Shown piece by piece: positions 43,022 through 50,623 of a stretch of DNA of 64,000 bases. The number at the start of each line of letters is the position of its first letter. Within the stretch, counting starts at the first letter, position 1. The position numbers and the translations under genes are program-made. Under the pieces are notes generated by a model. The model searched no databases. It had not been told where the DNA came from and was given only the letters and a program-made list of their open reading frames with translations. The DNA is taken from assembly GCA_003987775.1 (NCBI GenBank), contig RXJD01000006.1, forward strand, positions 52,541-116,540, in the 5' to 3' direction. The DNA comes from Mycobacterium sp. Its GTDB lineage: Bacteria > Actinomycetota > Actinomycetes > Mycobacteriales > Mycobacteriaceae.

Positions 43022-43421
43022 GCACCGGGCCCCGGCAGCGCCGAAGATCATCGCCGCAGGATCTGCTGTCCTGTTGGCCGGTGCGCTGGCATACGTGGGG
43101 CTCGCCGATCCGCACAACCCGGATTCGGTTTATCCGCAGTGTCCGTTCAAATTTCTCACCGGTTGGAATTGTCCGGCCTGCGGTGGCCTCCGGATGACCC
43201 ACGACCTGCTCCACGGTCACCTGATGGCCAGCGTCTACGACAACGTGTTCCTGCTCGTCCTGCTGCCTCTGCTGGCGGCCTGGATTCTGCTGCGCCGGTT
43301 CAGCGGCCGATCCTGGTTGCCGATTCCGACCGTGGTCACGCTGGTCGTCGCCGCCACGGCGTGGACGGTAGTGCGCAATCTGCCCGGTTTCCCGCTGATG
43401 CCGACCGTCCTGAGCGGCTGA
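43011..43421 (+). CDS. DUF2752 membrane protein, Rv1616-like
   Basis: A 136-aa protein with three membrane segments and the DUF2752 signature CPFKFLTGWNCPACGGLRMTHDLLHGH (split as CPFKFLTGWNCPACGG and LRMTHDLL), i.e. a C-x9-C-x2-C cluster followed by R and H. Possible metal or redox role; unproven. ATG 43011 overlaps the TM2 gene, so both are translated together. A long palindrome lies 46 bp after its stop. Confidence 0.85.
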   Translation: MEPEHRAPAAPKIIAAGSAVLLAGALAYVGLADPHNPDSVYPQCPFKFLTGWNCPACGGLRMTHDLLHGHLMASVYDNVFLLVLLPLLAAWILLRRFSGRSWLPIPTVVTLVVAATAWTVVRNLPGFPLMPTVLSG

Positions 43422-43466
43422 TTGGCGCACAACGCGCCCTTCGTTTCGACCACCGCGAACGTGACG

Positions 43467-43500
43467 CTGGTTTCACGTTCGGCGCCGAACGTGAAACCAG
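43467..43500. repeat. Perfect 34-bp palindrome between the DUF2752 gene and pykA
   Basis: Two 17-bp arms, CTGGTTTCACGTTCGGC and its exact complement, meet with no spacer at 43483/43484. Flanking GAACGTGA (left, from 43458) and TTCACGCTC (right, from 43502) extend it imperfectly, so the core GAACGTGAA appears four times in alternating orientation across about 55 bp. It may be a terminator hairpin or a REP-like intergenic element. Confidence 0.9.
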
Positions 43501-43571
43501 ATTCACGCTCGGCACCCATGACCGCGACGCGCGCCGTACCTTCCAGTCGCCGTGATGCCAGCCGGCGCGAC

Positions 43572-43577
43572 TATGCT
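43572..43577 (+). promoter_or_regulatory. pykA -10 element
   Basis: TATGCT lies 8 bp before the GTG of pykA. That spacing places transcription start at or next to the start codon, a leaderless arrangement common in mycobacteria. No ribosome-binding site is present. Confidence 0.6.
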
Positions 43578-43585
43578 TTGTCGTC

Positions 43586-45004
43586 GTGACTAGACGCGGA
43601 AAGATCGTCTGCACCCTCGGGCCGGCCACCCCCACCGACGACTTAGTCCGTGAACTGGTTGAAGCCGGAATGGACGTCGCCCGAATGAACTTCAGCCACG
43701 GCGATTACGCGGATCACGAAGCCGCTTACAACCGCGTCCGCCGCGCGTCCAACGCCACCGGCCGGGCCGTCGGCATCCTCTGTGATCTGCAAGGCCCCAA
43801 ACTCAGGCTCGGACGTTTCGCTGACGGGCCCACCTACTGGGCCGACGGTGAGACGGTGCGCATCACCGTCGCCGACTGCGAAGGAAGCCATGACCGGGTT
43901 TCCACCACCTACAAGCGGCTGGCGCAAGATGCGACAGCTGGTGACCGGGTGCTGGTCGACGACGGCAAGGTCGGACTCGTCGTTGACCGCGTCGAGGGTG
44001 ACGACGTGGTGTGCAAGGTCGTCGAGGGCGGACCGGTCAGCAACAACAAGGGAATCTCGCTGCCGGGGATGAACGTGTCCGCCCCGGCGCTGTCCGAAAA
44101 GGACATCCAGGATCTGACGTTCGCGCTCGAGTTGGGCGTCGACATGGTGGCCCTGTCGTTCGTGCGCTCACCCTCCGACGTCGAACTGGTCCACGAAGTG
44201 ATGGACCGCGTCGGGCGGCGGGTACCGGTGATCGCCAAGCTGGAGAAGCCCGAAGCCATCGACAATCTCGAGGCCATCGTGCTGGCGTTCGACGCGGTGA
44301 TGGTGGCGCGCGGTGACCTCGGCGTCGAGCTGCCACTGGAGGAAGTGCCGCTGGTGCAAAAGCGGGCCATCCAGATGGCTCGCGAGAACGCCAAGCCCGT
44401 CATCGTGGCCACCCAGATGCTCGACTCGATGATCGAGAATTCCCGGCCCACCCGGGCCGAGGCTTCCGACGTCGCCAACGCGGTGCTCGACGGCGCCGAC
44501 GCGCTGATGTTGTCCGGCGAAACCTCCGTCGGCAAGTACCCGCTTCTGGCGGTCAAGACCATGTCACGCATCGTGTGTGCGGTCGAGGAGAATTCGACGG
44601 CCGCGCCGCCACTGACGCACGTACCGCGCACCAAGCGGGGAGTGATCTCCTATGCCGCGCGTGACATCGGCGAGCGGCTGGACGCCAAGGCCCTGGTGGC
44701 CTTCACCCAGTCCGGAGACACCGTCCGGCGACTCGCCCGCCTGCACACCCCACTTCCGTTGCTGGCGTTCACCGACCTGCCCGAGGTGCGCAGCCAGCTG
44801 GCCATGACATGGGGCACCGAGACCTTCATCGTCCCGCACATGAAGTCCACCGACGGCATGATCCGCGAGGTGGACAAGTCGCTGCTCGAACTGGGCCGCT
44901 ACAAGCGCGGGGATCTCGTGGTCATCGTCGCGGGCGCGCCTCCCGGCACGGTCGGCTCGACCAACCTGATCCACGTGCACCGCATCGGTGAGGACGACGT
45001 CTAG
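43586..45004 (+). CDS. pykA: Pyruvate kinase
   Basis: Converts PEP and ADP to pyruvate and ATP. The 472-aa protein (M. tuberculosis PykA has the same length) shows TLGPATPTDD, MNFSHGDYADH, the K+/substrate block LCDLQGPKLRLG, VIAKLEKPEAIDNLE (active-site signature with catalytic Lys), MVARGDLGVELPLEEVP, the TQMLDSMIENSRPTRAE block and the C-terminal effector domain from about 350. GTG 43586 follows a -10 box directly. tesB follows 4 bp later. Confidence 0.97.
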   Translation: MTRRGKIVCTLGPATPTDDLVRELVEAGMDVARMNFSHGDYADHEAAYNRVRRASNATGRAVGILCDLQGPKLRLGRFADGPTYWADGETVRITVADCEGSHDRVSTTYKRLAQDATAGDRVLVDDGKVGLVVDRVEGDDVVCKVVEGGPVSNNKGISLPGMNVSAPALSEKDIQDLTFALELGVDMVALSFVRSPSDVELVHEVMDRVGRRVPVIAKLEKPEAIDNLEAIVLAFDAVMVARGDLGVELPLEEVPLVQKRAIQMARENAKPVIVATQMLDSMIENSRPTRAEASDVANAVLDGADALMLSGETSVGKYPLLAVKTMSRIVCAVEENSTAAPPLTHVPRTKRGVISYAARDIGERLDAKALVAFTQSGDTVRRLARLHTPLPLLAFTDLPEVRSQLAMTWGTETFIVPHMKSTDGMIREVDKSLLELGRYKRGDLVVIVAGAPPGTVGSTNLIHVHRIGEDDV

Positions 45005-45008
45005 CAGC

Positions 45009-45875
45009 GTGTCCGACTTCGACGAATTGCTGGCGGTACTGGATCTCGACTGTGTCGCCGACGACCGCTTCGTCGGATCTCATCCCACCAAGAACCCGAT
45101 GCGCACGTTCGGCGGTCAGCTGGTGGCGCAGTCGTTCGTGGCGAGCACCCGCACGCTGATCCGCGGAAACCTGCCGCCCAGTGCGCTGTCGGTGCATTTC
45201 ATCAACGGTGGCGACACCCACAAGGACATCGAATTCCACGTCGTGCGGCTACGCGACGAACGGCGCTTCGCCAACCGGCGCGTGGACGCCGTCCAGGACG
45301 GTACGTTGCTGTCGACGGCGATGATCTCCTACATGGCGGGGGGCCGCGGCCTGGAGCACAGCCTCGAACCGCCGCAGGTCGCCGAGCCGGAATCGGTGCC
45401 GCCGCTGAGCGAACTCCTGCGTGGCTATGAGAAGACGCTGCCGCATTTCGTCAACGCGCTACAGCCGGTCGACTGGCGCTACACGAACGACCCGTCCTGG
45501 GTGATGCGGGACAAGGGCGAAAGCCTTGCCTACAACCGGGTTTGGCTCAAAGCATCGGGCCGTCTGCCCGACGATCCGGTACTGCACACCGCGACCATGC
45601 TGTACTCGTCGGACACCACCGTGCTGGACTCGGTGATCACCCGGCACGGCCTGTCCTGGGGATACGACCGCATCTTCGCGGCCTCGGCGAATCACTCGGT
45701 GTGGTTTCACCGCCAGGTCGATTTCGACGACTGGGTGTTGTACTCGACGTCGTCGCCGGTCGCCGCCGACTCCCGCGGTCTGGGTACTGGCCACTTTTTC
45801 GATCGCTCCGGGCTGGCCGTCGCCACCGTCGTGCAGGAGGGCGTGTTGAAGTACTTTCCCGCACCGAGCAGATAG
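45009..45875 (+). CDS. tesB: Acyl-CoA thioesterase II
   Basis: A 288-aa double hot-dog thioesterase that hydrolyses medium- and long-chain acyl-CoAs. Family blocks: MRTFGGQLVAQSFVAS in the first hot-dog, DERRFANRRVDAVQ, and in the second half HTATMLYSSDTTVLDS, ANHSVWFHRQ and the final QEGVLKY. GTG 45009 lies 4 bp after pykA. The next gene (TIR-WD40) begins 2 bp after its stop. Confidence 0.93.
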   Translation: MSDFDELLAVLDLDCVADDRFVGSHPTKNPMRTFGGQLVAQSFVASTRTLIRGNLPPSALSVHFINGGDTHKDIEFHVVRLRDERRFANRRVDAVQDGTLLSTAMISYMAGGRGLEHSLEPPQVAEPESVPPLSELLRGYEKTLPHFVNALQPVDWRYTNDPSWVMRDKGESLAYNRVWLKASGRLPDDPVLHTATMLYSSDTTVLDSVITRHGLSWGYDRIFAASANHSVWFHRQVDFDDWVLYSTSSPVAADSRGLGTGHFFDRSGLAVATVVQEGVLKYFPAPSR

Positions 45876-45877
45876 CC

Positions 45878-48667
45878 GTGCCTGCGGCCGCCACATCGCG
45901 CACCCGCGACTACGACGCGTTCCTGTCCTACACCCGCCCCGACCGCGCCGCCGCCGCCGGCATCCAGCAGGGCATGCACCGCATCGGGCGGCGGCTGGGC
46001 CAGCTTCGCGCTCTGCGGGTGTTCCGCGACGATACGGATCTCACGGTCAGTCCGGATCTGTGGGGCAAGATCACCGACGCGCTGGACCGGTCCCGATTCC
46101 TGGTGGCGGTGCTATCGCCAAAAGCGGCCGAATCCTATTGGGTGAACCGGGAAGTCAGCTACTGGCTGGAGCGGGGCGGCCGGGAGCGGCTGCTGTTGGT
46201 GCTCGCCGGTGGCCGGCTGCACTGGGATGCCGAGCATCAACGTTTCGACCCTGAGGTGTCGAACGCCGCGCTGCCGGTGCTGACCGAGCCGGGTGTGTTG
46301 CCCGCCGAGCCGTTCTTCATCGACGTCAGCGACAACGCTCCCTGGAATCCGCACGCCGGAACGCTGCGGGAGAAGATCACCGCCCTCGCGGCGCCGATCC
46401 ACGGCGTGCCCAAAGATCAACTGGCCAGCGACGACCTGCGCGAGCGACAACGGTTTCGGCGCCTGCGGGCCGCTGCAATCGCCGGGATGGCCGTGCTGAC
46501 AGTGGTGGCCGTGGTCGCAGCGGTATTCGCGGTCGTCCAGCAGCGCGAAGCGGTTCACCAGCGCCAGCAGGCGTTACGGCAACGCGACCAGGCGGTGGCG
46601 CTGAAGTTGACCTCGCAGGCGCAGACGATGCTGGCCGGTATCGCGCCCGGCGGCGACGTGCGGGCGATCCAGCAGATTCTCGCCGCCCCGGTGATCGCGC
46701 CCGCCACCGAACTCGGTGCCCTGCTGGACACACTGGTCGCGCGGCGCAGCACCCTCAAGATTTTTCCGCTGGCTCCATCGTCCGGGGTGATGGCGCTCAG
46801 CCCGGACGGCCGGCGCATCGTCTCGGCCAGCGACAACGCGCTGCGCTTGTGGGACGCCGGCAGCGGTGCGCCGATCGGAGCGCCCCTGATCGGGCATACC
46901 GAAGCCGTGTCGAGTGTCGCCTTCACTCCCGACGGAACCCGGATCGTCTCGGGCGGACGCGACGACACCGTGCGGATCTGGGATGCCGCGACCGGAGCGG
47001 CGATCGGTGCGCCGATGACCGGGCATACCGATGCCGTGTCGGGAGTTGCCGTCAGCCCGGACGGCCGGCGCATCGTGTCCGGCAGCTGGGACAAGACCGT
47101 CCGGCTCTGGGATGCCGGCACCGGCGCGCCGATCGGCGGACCGCTGCGCGGGCACGCCGACCAGGTCACTTCTGTGGCGTTCAGCCCGGACGGGCGCCGA
47201 GTCGCCTCGGGAAGCGCTGACAACACGGCACGACTCTGGGACGCCGACACCGGTGCTGAGGCGGCACCGATATTGGCCGGCCACACCGACGACGTCGTCG
47301 ACGTCGCGTTCGGCGCCGACGGCCGCCGCCTCGCGTCGGCGAGCTGGGACGGCACCGTGCGGTTATGGGACGTCGGCACCGGCGCCCCGGTGGGCGCGCC
47401 GCTGGTCGGGCACACCGATCAGGTGTTGAGCGTGGCGTTCAGCCCGGACGGGCGACGTCTCGCCTCAGCCAGTGCCGATGACACCGTGCGGTTGTGGGAC
47501 TCCGCCACCGGGGCCGCGCTGGGTGCGCCGCTGACCGGGCACAGTAACCCGGTGTTCGACGTCGAATTCAGCCCCGACGGACGGCGCATCGTCTCGGGCA
47601 GCACCGACGACACCGTGCGGTGGTGGGACGCCGTCGTCGACGCGCCGCTCGGTCTCGCGCTTACCGGGCACAGCAACGGCGTCGAGAGTGTGGCGTTCAG
47701 TCCGGACGGCCGGCGCATCGCCTCCGGCAGTACCGACGGGACGCTGCGGTTGTGGGATGCGGGCAGCGGCGCGCCGATCGGCGCCCCGCTCGTCGGGCAC
47801 ACGAACAAGGTGAACAGCGTGGCGTTCAGCCCGGACGGCACGCGCATCGCATCCGGCGGAGACGACAGCACGCTGCGACAGTGGGACGCGGCCACCGGGG
47901 CGGCAATCGGCGCCCCGCTGACCGGGCACACCAGCGCCGTGACCAGCGTGGCCTTCAGCCCAGACGGCCGACGTATTGCATCCGGCAGCACCGACAAGAC
48001 ACTGCGGTTGTGGGACGTCGCCACCGGCGCCCCGGTCGGTGCGCCACTGACCGGTCACAGCGGCTTTGTGGAAGCTGTCGCGTTCAGTCCGGACGGGCGG
48101 CGGATCGTCTCCGCGAGCTGGGACAAGACGCTGCGCCTGTGGGACGCCGTCACCCGGGCACCCGTCGGGTCACCACTGACCGGGCATACCGCACCCGTGC
48201 GTGGCGTGGCGTTCAGCCCGGACGGGACACGCATCGTGAGCGCAAGTTGGGACAAGACGCTGCGACGGTGGGACGCGGTCACCGGCGCTTCGATCGGTGC
48301 GCCGCTGACGGGTCACACCGAGGTGGTGCGTGCGGTGGCCTACAGCTCCGACGGGCGGCACATCGTCTCGGCCAGCGCCGACCGCACCGTTCGCTTGTGG
48401 GACGCGGGCACCGGCGCGGCGGTTGGTGCGCCACTGACCGGTCACACCGGGGTGGTGACCAGTGTGGCGTTCAGTCCGGACAGCCGCGAGTTGGCGTCCG
48501 GCAGCCAGGACCAGACGCTGCGGGTATGGCCGGGGCCCACCGCATGGTCAGAGTTGTTGTGCGACAAGATAACTGCCAACATGAGTCACCGGCATTGGCG
48601 GGACTGGGTATCGCCGGACATCGGCTACCGCACGGTGTGCCCGCGCCTGCCGATCGCACCCGATTAG
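45878..48667 (+). CDS. TIR domain, transmembrane helix and 14 WD40 repeats
   Basis: A 929-aa protein. Residues 10-150 are a TIR domain: DYDAFLSYTRPDR, VFRDDTDLTVSPD, FLVAVLSPKAAESYWVNREV, with E92 at the position of the catalytic Glu of NAD-cleaving TIRs. A membrane helix lies at about 198-220 and a short coiled coil at 221-240. From about 302 come 14 WD40 units of 43 residues each (pattern VxSVAFSPDGRRIVSGSxD...LWDAxTGAPIGAPLTGH), enough for two seven-blade propellers. A conserved-looking C-terminal tail follows (WSELLCDKITANMS, WVSPDIGY). The start is GTG 45878, 2 bp after tesB; the frame is open within tesB. Function is not established; a nucleotide-cleaving sensor of immune or signalling type is inference. 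Confidence 0.88.
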   Translation: MPAAATSRTRDYDAFLSYTRPDRAAAAGIQQGMHRIGRRLGQLRALRVFRDDTDLTVSPDLWGKITDALDRSRFLVAVLSPKAAESYWVNREVSYWLERGGRERLLLVLAGGRLHWDAEHQRFDPEVSNAALPVLTEPGVLPAEPFFIDVSDNAPWNPHAGTLREKITALAAPIHGVPKDQLASDDLRERQRFRRLRAAAIAGMAVLTVVAVVAAVFAVVQQREAVHQRQQALRQRDQAVALKLTSQAQTMLAGIAPGGDVRAIQQILAAPVIAPATELGALLDTLVARRSTLKIFPLAPSSGVMALSPDGRRIVSASDNALRLWDAGSGAPIGAPLIGHTEAVSSVAFTPDGTRIVSGGRDDTVRIWDAATGAAIGAPMTGHTDAVSGVAVSPDGRRIVSGSWDKTVRLWDAGTGAPIGGPLRGHADQVTSVAFSPDGRRVASGSADNTARLWDADTGAEAAPILAGHTDDVVDVAFGADGRRLASASWDGTVRLWDVGTGAPVGAPLVGHTDQVLSVAFSPDGRRLASASADDTVRLWDSATGAALGAPLTGHSNPVFDVEFSPDGRRIVSGSTDDTVRWWDAVVDAPLGLALTGHSNGVESVAFSPDGRRIASGSTDGTLRLWDAGSGAPIGAPLVGHTNKVNSVAFSPDGTRIASGGDDSTLRQWDAATGAAIGAPLTGHTSAVTSVAFSPDGRRIASGSTDKTLRLWDVATGAPVGAPLTGHSGFVEAVAFSPDGRRIVSASWDKTLRLWDAVTRAPVGSPLTGHTAPVRGVAFSPDGTRIVSASWDKTLRRWDAVTGASIGAPLTGHTEVVRAVAYSSDGRHIVSASADRTVRLWDAGTGAAVGAPLTGHTGVVTSVAFSPDSRELASGSQDQTLRVWPGPTAWSELLCDKITANMSHRHWRDWVSPDIGYRTVCPRLPIAPD
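46781..48540. repeat. Array of 129-bp WD40-coding repeats
   Basis: Fourteen tandem units of 129 bp, similar at DNA level, with shared words such as GTGGCGTTCAGCCCGGACGG. High internal identity makes copy-number change and assembly errors plausible. Confidence 0.9.
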
Positions 48668-49155
48668 CTTCTGACGGCGCCCGTTTCCTCCAGCAGCGTC
48701 ACCGCAGACGCGCGAGAGATCTTCCAGCCACCCTGGTCGACGAACGTCAGATTCTGTGTAACCGGGTTCAGCTTGGGGCCCGAGATCGTGACGTCAGCCG
48801 AAACCGTGTCGGCGCCGGCGGGCTGGATGTTGCTCACCGTGGCCTTCAGCGGCAACTCGCCATGCGCGACAGCTTGTTTGAGCCGGGCGTCGGCCAGGTG
48901 AGCCTCCATGGGGCTGATGCCACCCTCGACGAGATGGCTCTTGTCGGAAAACGGGACGTTCGGGTCCTGCAGGGCGTTGAGAAGGTCGAATAACTGTCCG
49001 GCAGTGGGCAATCCGGTTGCCGGGTCGAGCGGCAGCGGCGCCCCGAAGGCGACGGGCTGGACCCGGGTTGTGATCACGTCCGCAGGCCACATGGCAGTCA
49101 TGACGGTTGCCGCCGCGATCACCGCGACGCCTGCGGCGAAACGTTTTGCTGGCAC
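48664..49155 (-). CDS. MTB12-like low-molecular-weight secreted antigen
   Basis: A 163-aa exported protein. A signal peptide (about 1-25) is followed by VQPVAFGAPLPLDPATGLP, LNALQDPNVPFSDKSHLVEG, SADVTISGPKLNPVTQN and LTFVDQGGWKISRASA. These follow the pattern of M. tuberculosis MTB12 (Cfp2, Rv2376c) closely, but this is a different locus, so it is a paralogue or relocated copy. Start is GTG 49155. It overlaps the 3' end of the TIR-WD40 gene by 4 bp. Its function is unknown beyond being a secreted antigen. Confidence 0.87.
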   Translation of the reverse strand: MPAKRFAAGVAVIAAATVMTAMWPADVITTRVQPVAFGAPLPLDPATGLPTAGQLFDLLNALQDPNVPFSDKSHLVEGGISPMEAHLADARLKQAVAHGELPLKATVSNIQPAGADTVSADVTISGPKLNPVTQNLTFVDQGGWKISRASAVTLLEETGAVRS

Positions 49156-49228
49156 GCTCCGATACTAAACCCGACGTGATCAGGCGTAACGTTTTTGGTA
49201 AGCGCAGCTCGAGAGTCGGGAGGTGCGA

Positions 49229-50623
49229 ATGAAACAACCATCAATTGGTCTGGTGCCCCGCATCCACCGGCACGAACGCGTTGTGGTTCAGGTCGATTCC
49301 CTTGCAGCCCGCTGTGTCGGCGCGCTGGGGGTGCTCGTCGCGGCCTGCTGGCTGATCGCGATATTCGCCCGCGACCGTCGGCACGAGGACTGGCAGGACG
49401 GCGGAGGTCTGGTGTGGTCGCTGACCATGCTGGCCGCGGTGGCGTTGATCGCACGCGGCATTTACCTGGGACGTCCGGTGACGGCGGTGCACGCGATGTC
49501 CGCCGGATCGCTGCTTGTGATCGGCCTGGGCGCCCACGTGCTGGCGATGAACCTGCTGGGCCAACTGCTGATTGCCGGTTCGGGGCTGGCACTGATGTGG
49601 CCGATGCCCGCACGTGCCCGGCCGGAGGACCTGCCCCGGGTGTGGGCATTGGTCGATGCCACCCAACAGGACCCGTTGGCGCCCTTCGTGATGCAGACCG
49701 GCAAGTGCTATCACTTCAACGACGACGCCACCGCGGCGCTCGCATACCGGACCAGGTTCGGGTTCGCGGTGGTCAGCGGGGACCCGATCGGTGATGAAAA
49801 GCGATTCCCGGCTCTGGTCGCCGATTTCGCCGCCGTGTGTCATTCCCGGGGCTGGCGGATGGTGGTATTGGGATGCAGCGAGCGCCGGCTCGCGCTGTGG
49901 ACCCCCTCAGCGGTCGGACAGTCGTTGCGCCCCATACCGATTGGCCGGGACGTGGTCGTCGACGCCACCAGTTTCGAGCTCGTGGGCCGCAGGTTCCGCA
50001 ACTTGCGGCAGGCGGTGAACCGGACGCACAATGCCGGCATCACCACCGAGATCGTGGCCGAGCGGGACCTCGATGCGCAGCTGCGTGCCGAGCTGACGGC
50101 GGTGCTGCTGGCTTCGGCCAAAGGCGCCCATACCGACCGCGGCTTCTGCATGAATCTCGACGGGGTGCTGGAGGGTCGCTATCCCGGGACGAAGTTGATC
50201 ATCGCCAGGGACGCCGACGGAATCGTGCAGGGCTTCCACCGATACGCGACCGCCGGCGCCGGCGCCGATGTCACCCTGGACGTGCCGTGGCGGCGTCGCG
50301 GGTCGCCGAACGGAATCGACGAGCGGCTCAGCGTCGATATGATCAACGCCGCTAAAGAGCAAGGAGCCCAACGAGTGTCGCTGGCCTTTGCGGCTTTTCC
50401 GGAGCTGTTCGGTGACGACAGGCAAGGCTGGTTCAAGCGGTGCTGCTACGTCCTGATCCATGTGCTGGACCCGTTGATCGCTCTTGAGTCACTTGCCCGG
50501 TACCTGCACAAGTTCCACGCCGAGGACGCCCGGCGCTATGCGCTGGTGTCGTTGACGCAGATCGTGCCGTTGGCCTTCGTGTTGCTTTCGCTGGAATTCA
50601 TGCCGCGCCGGCGACAGCTGTGA
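49229..50623 (+). CDS. DUF2156 membrane protein (LPG-synthase C-terminal type), probably Rv1619-like
   Basis: A 464-aa protein. The N-terminal part has four membrane segments (about 30-130), one more pair lies at the C-terminus, and a large soluble region (about 150-400) resembles the GNAT-like domain of aminoacyl-phosphatidylglycerol synthases: KCYHFNDDATAALAYRTRFG, GDPIGDEKRFPAL, RNLRQAVNRTHNAG and GIDERLSVDMI. It may modify or move lipids, but activity is unproven. ATG 49229 has GGGAGG 5 bp upstream; a GTG at 49223 is less likely. It overlaps cydC's 3' end by 26 bp on the opposite strand. Confidence 0.82.
   Translation: MKQPSIGLVPRIHRHERVVVQVDSLAARCVGALGVLVAACWLIAIFARDRRHEDWQDGGGLVWSLTMLAAVALIARGIYLGRPVTAVHAMSAGSLLVIGLGAHVLAMNLLGQLLIAGSGLALMWPMPARARPEDLPRVWALVDATQQDPLAPFVMQTGKCYHFNDDATAALAYRTRFGFAVVSGDPIGDEKRFPALVADFAAVCHSRGWRMVVLGCSERRLALWTPSAVGQSLRPIPIGRDVVVDATSFELVGRRFRNLRQAVNRTHNAGITTEIVAERDLDAQLRAELTAVLLASAKGAHTDRGFCMNLDGVLEGRYPGTKLIIARDADGIVQGFHRYATAGAGADVTLDVPWRRRGSPNGIDERLSVDMINAAKEQGAQRVSLAFAAFPELFGDDRQGWFKRCCYVLIHVLDPLIALESLARYLHKFHAEDARRYALVSLTQIVPLAFVLLSLEFMPRRRQL

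Noticed and set aside
45542-45877. Upstream extension of the TIR-WD40 frame into tesB
   Set aside because: Residues there are Arg/Gly-rich shadow of tesB; the TIR domain starts right after GTG 45878.
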